A DNA stretch of 17,588 bases from Thiobacillus sp. (GTDB lineage: Bacteria > Pseudomonadota > Gammaproteobacteria > Burkholderiales > Thiobacillaceae), in assembly GCF_024708915.1 (NCBI RefSeq), contig NZ_JANJXQ010000114.1:1-17588 (forward strand). The letters run 5' to 3'. How positions within the stretch are numbered: the first letter of the stretch is position 1; each line of letters begins with the position of its first letter. Positions 1 to 7,056 of the stretch are shown here, piece by piece. The notes below the pieces were generated by a model. That model did no database searches. It saw nothing but the letters and a program-made list of their open reading frames with translations, and had not been told where the DNA came from. The position numbers were made by a program, and so were the translations under genes.

Positions 1-171
1 GCTCAAGCGGCGGGTCGGCAGCAAAGGGTCGTCGTCGTCCATCAGGATGCGCTCGGCCGGCCCTTCGAGGTCGTCGAACTGGCCGCTTTTGATCGACCAG
101 AACACCCCCACGATGATCAGCAGCACGAATACCCCCGACAGCAGAAACAGAAATCCCAGGATGCCGCTCAT
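1..171 (-). CDS. ccoS: CcoS, cbb3 oxidase assembly protein (3' end cut by window)
   Basis: CcoS is a small inner-membrane protein required for cofactor insertion (heme b and CuB) into the cbb3 oxidase subunit CcoN. The visible 57 residues start MSGILGFLFLLSGVFVLLII, a single membrane helix, followed by WSIKSGQFDDLEGPAERIL and an acidic DDDD stretch. The W-x-I-x-S-GQFDDLEGPA core is the family signature. No stop codon is reached before base 1, so the C-terminus lies outside the window. The ATG overlaps the TGA of the upstream ccoH by four bases (ATGA), implying translational coupling. Family members are about 50-80 residues long, so most of the protein is present. Too short for a typical ORF cut-off, but the motif and context make the call secure. 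Confidence 0.93.
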   Translation of the reverse strand, partial: MSGILGFLFLLSGVFVLLIIVGVFWSIKSGQFDDLEGPAERILMDDDDPLLPTRRLS

Positions 172-944
172 GGCACGACCAGCTCCTGGGTGCCGTGGTA
201 ATGCAGCTCGCCATCCCGCAACAGCCGCAACTCGACCAGCCAGCGGCCAGCGGCAGGCACATTCAGCACCCCGACATATACCCCCGCCTCAACGGTGCTC
301 AGGGGCAGGGGCAGCGCGGGCGCTGCCGCGCCCGGCCGCGACAAGCGTAATTCGGCTTCCACGCGGTCGACCGGCAGCCCGGTGCGGTCCCGCACCCGGA
401 CCTGTAGCGGACGCGTGCTGCCGGGGCTGTCCAGTCCGCTCATCTCGACCAGCCAGCCGAGCTGCGACGCGCGGTGCGCTTCGCTCAGCGACGACGACAC
501 CGCTTTGGCCGCGCCCTGGCCATGCGCGACCACACCGGAAAACCCGCTATAGACCGCATTGCCGTCGCTCCCCAGCCACCAGCGTGCGATGGGCTCGGGC
601 AGGCCCTTGTTTGCGATGTAAAGCAGGGAGGCGTTGATCAGCACCAGGCCGATGAAAAAAGCGATCAGCAATTTGGGGGCCCAGTGCGTGCGTCCGGCGT
701 CGCGCCTGCGGAACTGGGTCAGGGCGAACAGCACCAGCGCCGCGGCGAGGAAAACCGAGATGTGGATGGCCACCACATCCAGCCCCGGCCAGCGGCCCAC
801 GATAAGCGCGAAATACGTGACCAGCGGAATGATCCCTGCCAGCGCAGCACGCAACATCGGCGGCAGGCCACGAACCATGCCCCCGGCGACATACAGGGCT
901 AACACCGCCGCCAAGCCGCCAAACAGTGTGGTCATGGTGTTCAT
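168..944 (-). CDS. ccoH: CcoH/FixH-like cbb3 oxidase assembly protein with N-terminal membrane extension
   Basis: CcoH/FixH is a membrane-anchored protein needed for stable assembly of the cbb3 oxidase. The C-terminal part looks like FixH: a membrane helix (about residues 91-112), then a periplasmic domain with LGWLVEM near 163-169 and a beta-rich C-terminus containing GVYVGVLNVPAAGRWLVEL. The family is usually about 150-180 residues, but this protein has 258. The first 85 or so residues add three more hydrophobic segments (about 6-24, 33-50 and 57-77) that I do not recognise. Start and stop overlap both neighbours by four bases (ccoG upstream, ccoS downstream), so it is tightly coupled within the assembly operon. 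The FixH assignment rests on weak sequence features plus strong context; the extension has no assigned role. Confidence 0.8.
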   Translation of the reverse strand: MNTMTTLFGGLAAVLALYVAGGMVRGLPPMLRAALAGIIPLVTYFALIVGRWPGLDVVAIHISVFLAAALVLFALTQFRRRDAGRTHWAPKLLIAFFIGLVLINASLLYIANKGLPEPIARWWLGSDGNAVYSGFSGVVAHGQGAAKAVSSSLSEAHRASQLGWLVEMSGLDSPGSTRPLQVRVRDRTGLPVDRVEAELRLSRPGAAAPALPLPLSTVEAGVYVGVLNVPAAGRWLVELRLLRDGELHYHGTQELVVP

Positions 945-2377
945 GGACGCTTCCCCGGGCTGTCGAAACGGACGGCTTCGCTGCGCGCTTCGGCAGCCTT
1001 GCCGAGCGGCGTGATGATCATTTCAAAACGTTGCGTCTGCGCCGCCTGCGCAGGAGACAGCCGCACGCTGGCCTGTACCAGTCCGCTGTGGCCGGGCTTG
1101 ACGGTAATTTCGCGGAAATTGCCGAGATCGAGCGCGTCCGCCGGAATGCCGCGTGCGCTGATCCGGTAGGTTTGCTCCTGCGCCGCCTTGTTGGTGATGC
1201 GTATCTGGTAACGGTTGCGGATGTCGCCGTCCGACAGCACCACATAAAGCGGCTGGCGGATCTGGTTGACCGCGCGGTCGAAGCTGCCGCGCGTACCGAT
1301 GCTGTAGACGAGATACGACGTCATCAGAATCAGCGCCACGCCGTAGCCGACGGTTTTCAGGCGCTTCCATTGCACCTTGGGCGCTGCAGGCGTTGCCGCG
1401 GCCAGATTCTTTTCCGAATCGTAGCGGATGAGGCCGCGCGGAAAACTGAACGAATCCATGATGGTGTTGCAGGCGTCGATGCACAGCCCGCACGAGATGC
1501 ATTTGTATTGCAGGCCGTCGCGGATGTCGATGCCGGCCGGGCAGACCTGGACGCACAGACCGCAGTCGACGCAGTCGCCCAGCCCCTTGTCGTGCCGTTC
1601 GGCCAGGGTGCGCTGGCCGGCGCGCGCAACCGCCCGGCCGTGCGCCGCTTCGCCCCGTTTGGCGTCGTAATGCACGGCCAGCGTTTCCGCTTCGTACATC
1701 ACGCTCTGAAAACGGCCATACGGGCAGACATAGGTGCAGATCTGCTCGCGCATCAGTCCGGCGGCGGCGTAAGTGGACAAGGTGAGGATGCTGACCGTGA
1801 TGTAGGCGGCTGCGGCGGCCTGGCCGGTGAAGAACTCCGCCACCAGCTGCGGCGCATAGGCAAAATAGGCGACGAAAGTCAGGCCGGTCCAGAACGACGC
1901 CAGCAGCCATGCGGCATGGGTGCTGCCTATCTTGAGTACTTTTTCGCGATTCCACGGCTGGCGATAGAGGCGCACCCGCGCTGGCCGCTCGCCCTGGATC
2001 GCATGTTCGATCCAGATGAAGAAATCGGTCCACAGGGTCTGGAAACAGAAGTAGCCACAAAACGCGCGCCCGACCAGGCCGGTGACGAAGAACAGCAGGA
2101 TGGCGGCGATGAACAACAGCAGCGCCAGCCAGATGACGTCCTGCGGATAAACCGTCAGCCCGAAGATCAGAAACCGGCGCCCGGGAAGATCGAACAATAC
2201 CGCCTGCGCGGGCGCATCCAGCCGCGACCACGGCAGCCACGGCAACAGGAAATAGATCGCATAGGCGAGCACCAGCACCGACGTTTTGAAACGTCGGAAA
2301 CGCCCCTTCACCGAGCGGGTGAAGATGGGGATGCGCTTCTGATAGAGTCCGAGCTGGTCTTCTAAGCCTGTCTGCAT
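941..2377 (-). CDS. ccoG: CcoG, cytochrome oxidase accessory iron-sulfur protein
   Basis: CcoG is a polyferredoxin-like membrane protein; in studied relatives it reduces Cu(II) to Cu(I) for delivery to the cbb3 oxidase. Numbered from the chosen ATG (478 residues), there are membrane helices near 33-50, 80-100, 155-175 and 190-208, and cysteine pairs C107/C111 (CGYFC) and C214/C218 (CTYVCP). A ferredoxin domain has CVDCGLCVQVCP (C269, 272, 275, 279) and CISCGLCIDAC (C293, 296, 299, 303). A last helix lies near 346-366, followed by an Ig-like periplasmic domain. A frame-compatible TTG at 2404 would add nine residues but falls inside a terminator hairpin, so the ATG at 2377 is preferred although its ribosome site is weak. 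The first pair reads CFQ where many homologues have CPQ. It is the first gene of the ccoGHS assembly operon. Confidence 0.96.
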   Translation of the reverse strand: MQTGLEDQLGLYQKRIPIFTRSVKGRFRRFKTSVLVLAYAIYFLLPWLPWSRLDAPAQAVLFDLPGRRFLIFGLTVYPQDVIWLALLLFIAAILLFFVTGLVGRAFCGYFCFQTLWTDFFIWIEHAIQGERPARVRLYRQPWNREKVLKIGSTHAAWLLASFWTGLTFVAYFAYAPQLVAEFFTGQAAAAAYITVSILTLSTYAAAGLMREQICTYVCPYGRFQSVMYEAETLAVHYDAKRGEAAHGRAVARAGQRTLAERHDKGLGDCVDCGLCVQVCPAGIDIRDGLQYKCISCGLCIDACNTIMDSFSFPRGLIRYDSEKNLAAATPAAPKVQWKRLKTVGYGVALILMTSYLVYSIGTRGSFDRAVNQIRQPLYVVLSDGDIRNRYQIRITNKAAQEQTYRISARGIPADALDLGNFREITVKPGHSGLVQASVRLSPAQAAQTQRFEMIITPLGKAAEARSEAVRFDSPGKRP

Positions 2378-2403
2378 GGTACGAAACGGATATGCGGGAA
2401 ACA

Positions 2404-2427
2404 AAAGCCCCCGTGAACGGGGGCTTT
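2404..2427 (-). terminator. Rho-independent terminator after ccoNOQP
   Basis: A perfect 9-bp inverted repeat, AAAGCCCCC and GGGGGCTTT, with a 6-base loop. On the minus strand the right arm runs into TTTTGT, the usual layout of an intrinsic terminator. It sits 23 bases after the ccoP stop and ahead of ccoG, so it should separate the structural operon from the assembly operon or let only partial read-through pass. Confidence 0.85.
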
Positions 2428-2450
2428 GCTCATTGCCTCAATCGGCGGCC

Positions 2451-3371
2451 TTACTGCCCGCCGCCCAGTTCATGAACATAGACTGTCAGAACCTTGATTT
2501 GTTCGGGCGAAAGGCGGCCGGCCCATGCGGGCATCACGCCTTTGTTCAGGCCGTTGGCGATGACGTTGCGAATGGCCGCGACCTTGCCCTCGGCAGCGTC
2601 GATTGCCGGCACGTTGGCCCACAGCCAGATGTTGTCGGTCAGGTTGGGCGCGCCGATCTCCTTGCGGCCCTTGCCATCGCTGCCGTGGCAGTAAAAACAG
2701 GCGGCGGTCTCGCTGTGGAACAGCGCGTCGCCGGCAGCCGCCTTGGTGGCGTCGTGCCCGGTACCGGACAGCTTGGCGACATAGTTTGCCAACTGGTCGA
2801 TCTGCTCGCCGGCGAGCACTTCACTGAAGGCCGGCATGTAGCCACGGCGGCCACCCATCAGCGTTTCGTGAATCTTCTCGAACGAACCGCCGTACAGCCA
2901 GTCGTCGTCGGTCAGGTTGGGAAAGAAAGCGACCACGCCCTGGCCGCCGGCCTGGTGGCAGGGCGCACAGTTGTCGGCAAACAGCACCTTGCCCGCGGAC
3001 AGGATGAAGCCGTTCATTTCCGGATCCTTGGCGATCTGCTCGTAAGACATCGCCGACACTTTGTCGAAATAGGGCTTCTGCGCGGCCGCCGCCTGGTTCA
3101 GGTCTTCCAGCAGCAGCGCGCGGGTGTTCCAGCTGTGCGTCTTGGTTTCGCCTGCGCTGTTCACATAGGTGATTTTCGAGAGTCCGCCGATCCAGTCCTT
3201 GCCGATCGGCCACGACGGATAGATGGCCCAGTAGATGAGGGCGAAGATCACCGTGGCGTAGAAGGTGTAGACCCACCACACCGGCAGCGGATTGTTGTAT
3301 TCCTGCAGGTCGCCGTCCCAAGCGTGACCGGTGGTTTGCACAGTTTGAGATTGTAGTTTTTGCTCGCTCAT
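2451..3371 (-). CDS. ccoP: CcoP, diheme cytochrome c subunit of cbb3 oxidase
   Basis: CcoP feeds electrons from soluble cytochrome c towards CcoO and CcoN. The 306-residue protein has an N-terminal domain with the conserved YNNPLPVWWVYTFYATVIF helix (about 25-51), then two periplasmic cytochrome c domains. Heme sites are CAPCH at 135-139 and CFYCH at 225-229; likely axial methionines are M179 (in GYMPAF) and M280 (in GVMPAW). The repeated PNLTDDDWLYGG and PNLTDNIWLW segments are typical of the two domains. The ATG overlaps the ccoQ stop by four bases. Length and layout are normal for the family. Confidence 0.98.
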   Translation of the reverse strand: MSEQKLQSQTVQTTGHAWDGDLQEYNNPLPVWWVYTFYATVIFALIYWAIYPSWPIGKDWIGGLSKITYVNSAGETKTHSWNTRALLLEDLNQAAAAQKPYFDKVSAMSYEQIAKDPEMNGFILSAGKVLFADNCAPCHQAGGQGVVAFFPNLTDDDWLYGGSFEKIHETLMGGRRGYMPAFSEVLAGEQIDQLANYVAKLSGTGHDATKAAAGDALFHSETAACFYCHGSDGKGRKEIGAPNLTDNIWLWANVPAIDAAEGKVAAIRNVIANGLNKGVMPAWAGRLSPEQIKVLTVYVHELGGGQ

Positions 3372-3553
3372 TGCTTGTCCTTCGTGCCTTCCTGATCGTC
3401 CAGAAACGGTATGTCGCGGTACGACTCGAGTCGCTTGCTCCGCTTTTTGCTACCGTAGACGTAGATCACGATGCCGATAAAGGTAACGAAAAAAATAATC
3501 AGGGCCAAAGGCTTGGTGTTTTCGGGTTTGGAAAACCACATCAGCCATTCCAT
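3368..3553 (-). CDS. ccoQ: CcoQ, small cbb3 oxidase subunit
   Basis: A 61-residue single-helix membrane protein with the helix at about 15-33 (LALIIFFVTFIGIVIYVYG), followed by a basic stretch KKRSKR and a charged tail ending DDQEGTKDKQ. CcoQ/FixQ proteins help stabilise the cbb3 complex, including the CcoP association, in several bacteria. It lies between ccoO (24-base gap) and ccoP (four-base ATGA overlap), the standard position in ccoNOQP operons. Sequence conservation in this family is low, so position carries much of the call. Confidence 0.93.
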   Translation of the reverse strand: MEWLMWFSKPENTKPLALIIFFVTFIGIVIYVYGSKKRSKRLESYRDIPFLDDQEGTKDKQ

Positions 3554-3577
3554 CTGAAAATCCCCGGCCGCGTTCGA

Positions 3578-4324
3578 TCAGCGGACATCGACGAATGCGT
3601 CGTCGCTGTATTTGCTGAAATCGACCATGGTGCCCAGCACTTGCAGATAGGCCACCAGGGCGTCCATCTCGGAAACACCGGAACGATCGCCGTCGTAGTT
3701 GCCGAAGTTGGCCTGCTCGACCAGGTTCTTCTGCGCATCGGGAATATGCAGCTGCCTGGCGACGGTTTCGCCGAACTTGGTCACGTTGGCGTCGTACTCG
3801 GCCTGCGACAGCGAATACGGCACGCCGACCTTGCGCAGCGCCTTCATGCGGGCTGCCGTGTCGGAAATATCCAGCTTGGTCGTCAGCAGCCAGGGATAAT
3901 TCGGCATCACCGACTCGGGCACCATCGAGCGCGGCGCAACCAGATGCTGCACGTGCCACTCGTTGGAATACTTGCCCCCCACCCGCGCCAGATCCGGACC
4001 GGTGCGCTTGGACCCCCACTGGAATGGGTGGTCGTATTGCGATTCCGCCGCCAGCGAGTAATGGCCGTAACGCAGCTTTTCGTCGCGGAACGGGCGAATC
4101 ATCTGCGAATGGCAGGTGTAGCAGCCCTCGCGCTGATAGATATCACGGCCGCGCTGTTCCAGCGGGGTGTACGGACGGACGCCCTCGACCTTTTCAATGG
4201 TCTTGTCGATGAAGAACAGCGGCGCAATTTCCACCAGGCCGCCGACGCTGATTGCCAGCATGGTCAACACGGCCATCAGGCCGATGTTGGTTTCGATCCA
4301 TTCGTGTTTGAAGTTGAAGTTCAT
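3578..4324 (-). CDS. ccoO: CcoO, monoheme cytochrome c subunit of cbb3 oxidase
   Basis: CcoO is the membrane-anchored cytochrome c subunit that passes electrons from CcoP to CcoN. The 248 residues start with an uncleaved membrane anchor (about 14-36), then the heme site CYTCH at 68-72 within [17 protein letters not shown]. The segment [18 protein letters not shown] and the likely axial M140 in [10 protein letters not shown] follow; all are hallmark CcoO motifs. The start ATG is preceded by an AGGGAA ribosome-binding sequence and lies 17 bases after the ccoN stop. Length is slightly above the usual 200-220 residues because of a longer segment around 175-215. Confidence 0.98.
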   Translation of the reverse strand: MNFNFKHEWIETNIGLMAVLTMLAISVGGLVEIAPLFFIDKTIEKVEGVRPYTPLEQRGRDIYQREGCYTCHSQMIRPFRDEKLRYGHYSLAAESQYDHPFQWGSKRTGPDLARVGGKYSNEWHVQHLVAPRSMVPESVMPNYPWLLTTKLDISDTAARMKALRKVGVPYSLSQAEYDANVTKFGETVARQLHIPDAQKNLVEQANFGNYDGDRSGVSEMDALVAYLQVLGTMVDFSKYSDDAFVDVR

Positions 4325-4341
4325 TATCTATCTTCCCTGAA

Positions 4342-5796
4342 TCATGCATGCGCCATCTTGGCGGCCAGCTTGGCGTCCAGCGCAACGCTTTCGCGCTTGC
4401 CCTGGCGGATGGTCATGAACATGTTGAACGTCATCAGCACGGCGCCGGTGAGGAAGAACATGCCGCCGATGGCGCGCATCGCGTAGAAGGGCATCATGGC
4501 CGCGACGGATTCGGCGAACGAGTACTGCAGGTTGCCGAACTCGTCGAACGCACGCCACATCAGGCCCTGGGTGATGCCGGAAATCCACATCGCGACGATG
4601 TACAGCACGATGCCGATGGTGGCCAGCCAGAAGTGCCATTCGACCAGCCGGCGGCTGTAGATCCTGGTATCCCACAGCTTGGGCATCATGTGATACAGCG
4701 AGCCGAAGGAGATCATCGCCACCCAGCCCAGCGCGCCGGAGTGCACGTGACCCACGGTCCAGTCGGTGTAGTGCGACAGCGCGTTGACTTCTTTCAGCGA
4801 CATCATCGGGCCTTCGAAGGTCGACATGCCGTAGAACGACAGGGCGACGATCATGAAGCGCATCACCGGGTCGGTGCGCATCTTGTCCCAGGCACCCGAC
4901 AGCGTCATGATGCCGTTGATCATGCCGCCCCACGAGGGCATCAAGAGCAGGATGGAGAAGGCGGCGGCCAGCGACGACGTCCAGTCGGGCAGCGCGGTCC
5001 AGTGCAGGTGGTGGCCACCCACCCACATGTACATGAAGGAGAGCGCCCAGAAGTGGACGATCGACAGACGGTAGGAATAAATCGGCCGGCCGGCCTGCTT
5101 CGGCACGAAGTAATACATCATGCCGAGGAAAGCGGCGGTGAGGAAGAAGCCCACGGCGTTGTGGCCGTACCACCACTGGGTCATCGCATCCTGGGTACCG
5201 GAGAACAGGCTGTAGGACTTCATCGAAAACAAGTCGATGGGCATGGCCAGGTTGTTGAAGGTATGCAGCAGCGCGGTCGCCAGAATGAAGGACAGGTAGA
5301 ACCAGTTGGCGACGTAGATATGCGGCTGCTTGCGGCGCATGATGGTGCCGACGAACAGGATCAGATAGGTGACCCACACGAGCTCGATCAGGATGTCGAT
5401 CGGCCACTCCATCTCGGCGTACTCGCGCGACTGGGTGTAGCCCAGCACGTAGCTGATATCGGCCAGCACGATCACCGCCATCCAGCCCCAGAAGGTGAAG
5501 CTGGCCATGCCGTCCGAAATCAACCGGGTCTGGCAGGTGCGCTGGACGACATAATAGGAGGTGGCAAACAGCGCCGAGCCGCCAAAACCGAAAATCACCG
5601 AAGTGGTGTGGACCGGACGGAAGCGCCCGAACGAGAAATACGGGCTATCGAAATTCAGGAACGGCCAGGCCAGTTCGGAGGCGATATACACGCCCACGAA
5701 CATGCCGATCACTGCCCAGACCAGCGACATAACGGCAAATTTCTTTACGATATCAAAGTTGTACTGCTCCGCACCTGAATATGTGGTTACCGCCAT
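4342..5796 (-). CDS. ccoN: CcoN, catalytic subunit I of cbb3-type oxidase
   Basis: CcoN is the C-family heme-copper oxidase subunit that reduces oxygen at a heme b3-CuB centre with high affinity. The 484 residues form about 12 membrane helices. Visible ligands are H63 ([12 protein letters not shown], low-spin heme), H212 ([10 protein letters not shown], CuB), H262 and H263 (GGHHLHW, CuB), then H350 (heme b3) and H352 (low-spin heme) in [13 protein letters not shown]256 on the helix before the HH pair fits the cross-linked tyrosine of this family. An upstream in-frame ATG at 5850 exists, but the ATG at 5796 has a clear AGGAG six bases ahead and starts the usual MAVTTYSG N-terminus. First gene of ccoNOQP. 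Confidence 0.99.
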   Translation of the reverse strand: MAVTTYSGAEQYNFDIVKKFAVMSLVWAVIGMFVGVYIASELAWPFLNFDSPYFSFGRFRPVHTTSVIFGFGGSALFATSYYVVQRTCQTRLISDGMASFTFWGWMAVIVLADISYVLGYTQSREYAEMEWPIDILIELVWVTYLILFVGTIMRRKQPHIYVANWFYLSFILATALLHTFNNLAMPIDLFSMKSYSLFSGTQDAMTQWWYGHNAVGFFLTAAFLGMMYYFVPKQAGRPIYSYRLSIVHFWALSFMYMWVGGHHLHWTALPDWTSSLAAAFSILLLMPSWGGMINGIMTLSGAWDKMRTDPVMRFMIVALSFYGMSTFEGPMMSLKEVNALSHYTDWTVGHVHSGALGWVAMISFGSLYHMMPKLWDTRIYSRRLVEWHFWLATIGIVLYIVAMWISGITQGLMWRAFDEFGNLQYSFAESVAAMMPFYAMRAIGGMFFLTGAVLMTFNMFMTIRQGKRESVALDAKLAAKMAHA

Positions 5797-5802
5797 CGAC
5801 CG

Positions 5803-5807
5803 CTCCT
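5803..5807 (-). promoter_or_regulatory. ccoN: Ribosome-binding site that fixes the ccoN start
   Basis: On the minus strand AGGAG lies six bases before the ATG at 5796. No comparable site precedes the longer in-frame ATG at 5850, so the shorter CcoN is preferred. Confidence 0.8.
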
Positions 5808-5843
5808 GTTGTACCCGAAATAGCGCGCAGCGCCGCGCTTCTA

Positions 5844-5886
5844 ACAGCATATGCTTATATTACAAAACTGCGGGATTATATGCTGT
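5844..5886. promoter_or_regulatory. Inverted repeat spanning the ccoN promoter, candidate operator
   Basis: Nine-base arms ACAGCATAT (5844-5852) and ATATGCTGT (5878-5886) are perfect reverse complements, with centres 34 bp apart, about three helical turns. One arm overlaps the proposed -10 hexamer of ccoN and the other lies in the expected 5' untranslated region. The left arm also sits within a 10-base palindrome, AGCATATGCT (5846-5855). This could be an operator or an RNA hairpin. The repeat is seen directly; the function is inferred. Confidence 0.45.
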
Positions 5887-5904
5887 CGGGGCGGCAGCCT
5901 GCAA
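5875..5904 (-). promoter_or_regulatory. Candidate sigma-70-type promoter for ccoNOQP
   Basis: On the minus strand a perfect TATAAT (5875-5880) is preceded, with an 18-base spacer, by TTGCAG (5899-5904), which shares only the first three bases with the -35 consensus. Transcription would start about 70 bases before the ccoN ATG. A weak -35 suggests activator dependence. No FNR/ANR box (TTGAT-N4-ATCAA) is visible between the Sco gene and ccoN. Confidence 0.5.
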
Positions 5905-5907
5905 GCC

Positions 5908-5924
5908 AAAAAACCCTGTTCAGG
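5908..5924 (-). terminator. Weak terminator-like hairpin at the end of the Sco gene
   Basis: On the minus strand CCTG-AA-CAGG, overlapping the Sco stop codon, is followed after one base by six T residues. The stem is only four base pairs, so termination would be inefficient and the rrf2-sco transcript could read into ccoN. Confidence 0.25.
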
Positions 5925-6513
5925 ATGCGGCCAATAGCGTTTTCAAGTCTTGCGCGATCGCGTCCGGGCTGCTTCCGTAAGGCATAAGCAGCCGCAAACG
6001 CCCATTCGGATCATAGACATAGGTTCCGGCACTGTGGTCGATCAAATAGTCGTCCGCCGCTTTGACCGCGGTTTTTTGATAGACCACCTTGTATTCCTTC
6101 GCCAGCCGCCTCAGCGTATCCGCGTCGGCGATCATTCCCAGAAAGCTCGGATTGAAGGCCGGCACAAACTGCTTCAGCAGGTCCGGGGTATCGCGCTGCG
6201 GATCCACCGTCACGAAAATCACCTGCACCCGGTCAGCCTGCTGCCCCAGCAATTGCAATGCCGCCGCAAAATCCGACAGCGTAGTGGGGCAGACATCCGG
6301 GCAGTGAATATAGCCAAAGAAAACGGCGACGGCCTTGCCCTTGAAGTCCGCCAGCGTGCGCACGCTGCCATTGTGGTCGGTCAGCCTGAAATCGCGTGCG
6401 AAGGCGGCGCCGGTAATATCGGTCGCCTGGAATACCGGGGGTTGCGGGGCGGGCTGACAGCCAGCCAATGCGAGCGCAGCCATGACGCCGGCTGCGGCGA
6501 GCCAGCGGGTCAC
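5920..6513 (-). CDS. Sco1/SenC/PrrC-family copper chaperone lipoprotein
   Basis: Sco proteins are membrane-tethered thioredoxin-fold proteins that deliver copper to, or reduce thiols in, the CuA site of aa3 oxidases; some also help cbb3 assembly. The 197 residues begin with a lipoprotein signal (lipobox LAGC, C19). The core has the copper-binding CPDVC (C71, C75) within FFGYIHCPDVCPTTL, the VTVDPQRDTPD loop, and H160 in IDHSAGTYVYDPNG. All three copper ligands are present and the length is typical. The start overlaps the rrf2 stop by four bases, so it is coupled to a regulator rather than to an oxidase operon. It lies between the heme A genes and ccoN and could serve either oxidase. Confidence 0.96.
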   Translation of the reverse strand: MTRWLAAAGVMAALALAGCQPAPQPPVFQATDITGAAFARDFRLTDHNGSVRTLADFKGKAVAVFFGYIHCPDVCPTTLSDFAAALQLLGQQADRVQVIFVTVDPQRDTPDLLKQFVPAFNPSFLGMIADADTLRRLAKEYKVVYQKTAVKAADDYLIDHSAGTYVYDPNGRLRLLMPYGSSPDAIAQDLKTLLAAS

Positions 6514-6974
6514 GCCTTGATCTGCTCGAACAACTGCCCGGGAACGTCGGCCAGACGGTATTTTCCGGATTCAACGGCCTTCGCCAGTTTTTCCAGTGTC
6601 GTCTCCTGCAGCAGGTCGATGATTTTTTTCTTTACCGGAACCCAGCGGAAATGCAGCGGACAGGCGGTTTCGTCGCTGCATTTCTTCAGCCCCAGCAGAC
6701 AGCTTTGGGTAAACGCCGGCCCTTCGGTCAGCAGCAGGATCTGCATCAAGGTGATTTTGTCGCCGTTTTCGCGCAGGCAGAAACCGCCCAAACGGCCGCG
6801 GAAGGAAAACAGCAGGCTGCCCTTGGCCAGGCTCTGCAGAATTTTTGCCAGATAGGGTGCAGGTACGCCAAGTTCCGCGGCGATATCCTTGTTCAACACC
6901 GGCGTGGCGCCTGGCTGGGTGGCCATGTAAATCAGCGCCTGCACGGCATATTGACTGGTTCGGGAGAGGATCAT
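6510..6974 (-). CDS. Rrf2-family transcriptional regulator with cysteine cluster
   Basis: Rrf2 proteins (IscR, NsrR, RsrR and relatives) are winged-helix regulators, often sensing iron, NO or redox state through an Fe-S cluster. The 154-residue protein starts MILSRTSQYAVQALIYMA, the classic family N-terminus. The helix-turn-helix includes IAAELGVPAPYLAKILQSLA, followed by the wing SFRGRLGGFCL. Three cysteines, C92, C99 and C105 (C-x6-C-x5-C), fall in the cluster-binding position; the spacing resembles that of some NsrR proteins. C66 is an additional cysteine in the wing. The ATG at 6974 is preferred over a longer in-frame start because AGGGG lies seven bases ahead. The gene is coupled to sco, which suggests control of copper or oxidase assembly; the sensed signal is unknown. 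Confidence 0.93.
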   Translation of the reverse strand: MILSRTSQYAVQALIYMATQPGATPVLNKDIAAELGVPAPYLAKILQSLAKGSLLFSFRGRLGGFCLRENGDKITLMQILLLTEGPAFTQSCLLGLKKCSDETACPLHFRWVPVKKKIIDLLQETTLEKLAKAVESGKYRLADVPGQLFEQIKA

Positions 6975-7001
6975 CTCGTGCCCCTGTGAGGGAATTGGCA
7001 C

Positions 7002-7030
7002 AATATAAAACAATCCTGTCCTAATATCCA
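7002..7030 (-). promoter_or_regulatory. Candidate promoter for rrf2-sco
   Basis: On the minus strand TGGATA (7025-7030) and TATATT (7002-7007) are separated by 17 bases, giving a start point about 20-25 bases before the rrf2 ATG. Each hexamer matches the consensus imperfectly. Confidence 0.35.
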
Positions 7031-7044
7031 GATACAGACCTAAT
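7020..7044. repeat. Short direct repeat upstream of rrf2, candidate operator
   Basis: CCTAAT occurs at 7020-7025 and 7039-7044, each followed within a few bases by CC (CCTAATATCC and CCTAATTACC), 19 bp apart. The first copy abuts the proposed -35 box of rrf2. Tandem half-sites near an Rrf2 gene could be an autoregulatory operator, but the region is AT-rich and chance is possible. Confidence 0.3.
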
Positions 7045-7056
7045 TACCCATATAAA

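Noticed and set aside
107..112. Possibility that CcoG's CFQ (C111-F112-Q113) marks a defective cluster site
   Set aside because: Both cysteines of the pair and all eight ferredoxin cysteines are intact; the proline-to-phenylalanine change looks like lineage variation. Positions given here are residue numbers in CcoG.
4348..5778. Long plus-strand open frame (about 476 codons) opposite ccoN
   Set aside because: Antisense shadow of ccoN with the same low-complexity composition and no ribosome site or family motif. The same reasoning removes the plus-strand frames at 926-2365, 2376-3356, 3371-4486 and 10317-11888.
5797..5850. Longer CcoN beginning at 5850
   Set aside because: The extra 18 residues are not CcoN-like, the ATG lies within the inverted repeat, and a strong AGGAG precedes the ATG at 5796.
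5844..7044. Shared Rrf2 operator between the ccoN and rrf2 promoters
   Set aside because: Best hand alignment of the two AT-rich regions gave about 12 identities in 23 bases, not distinguishable from chance; kept only as a hypothesis to test.
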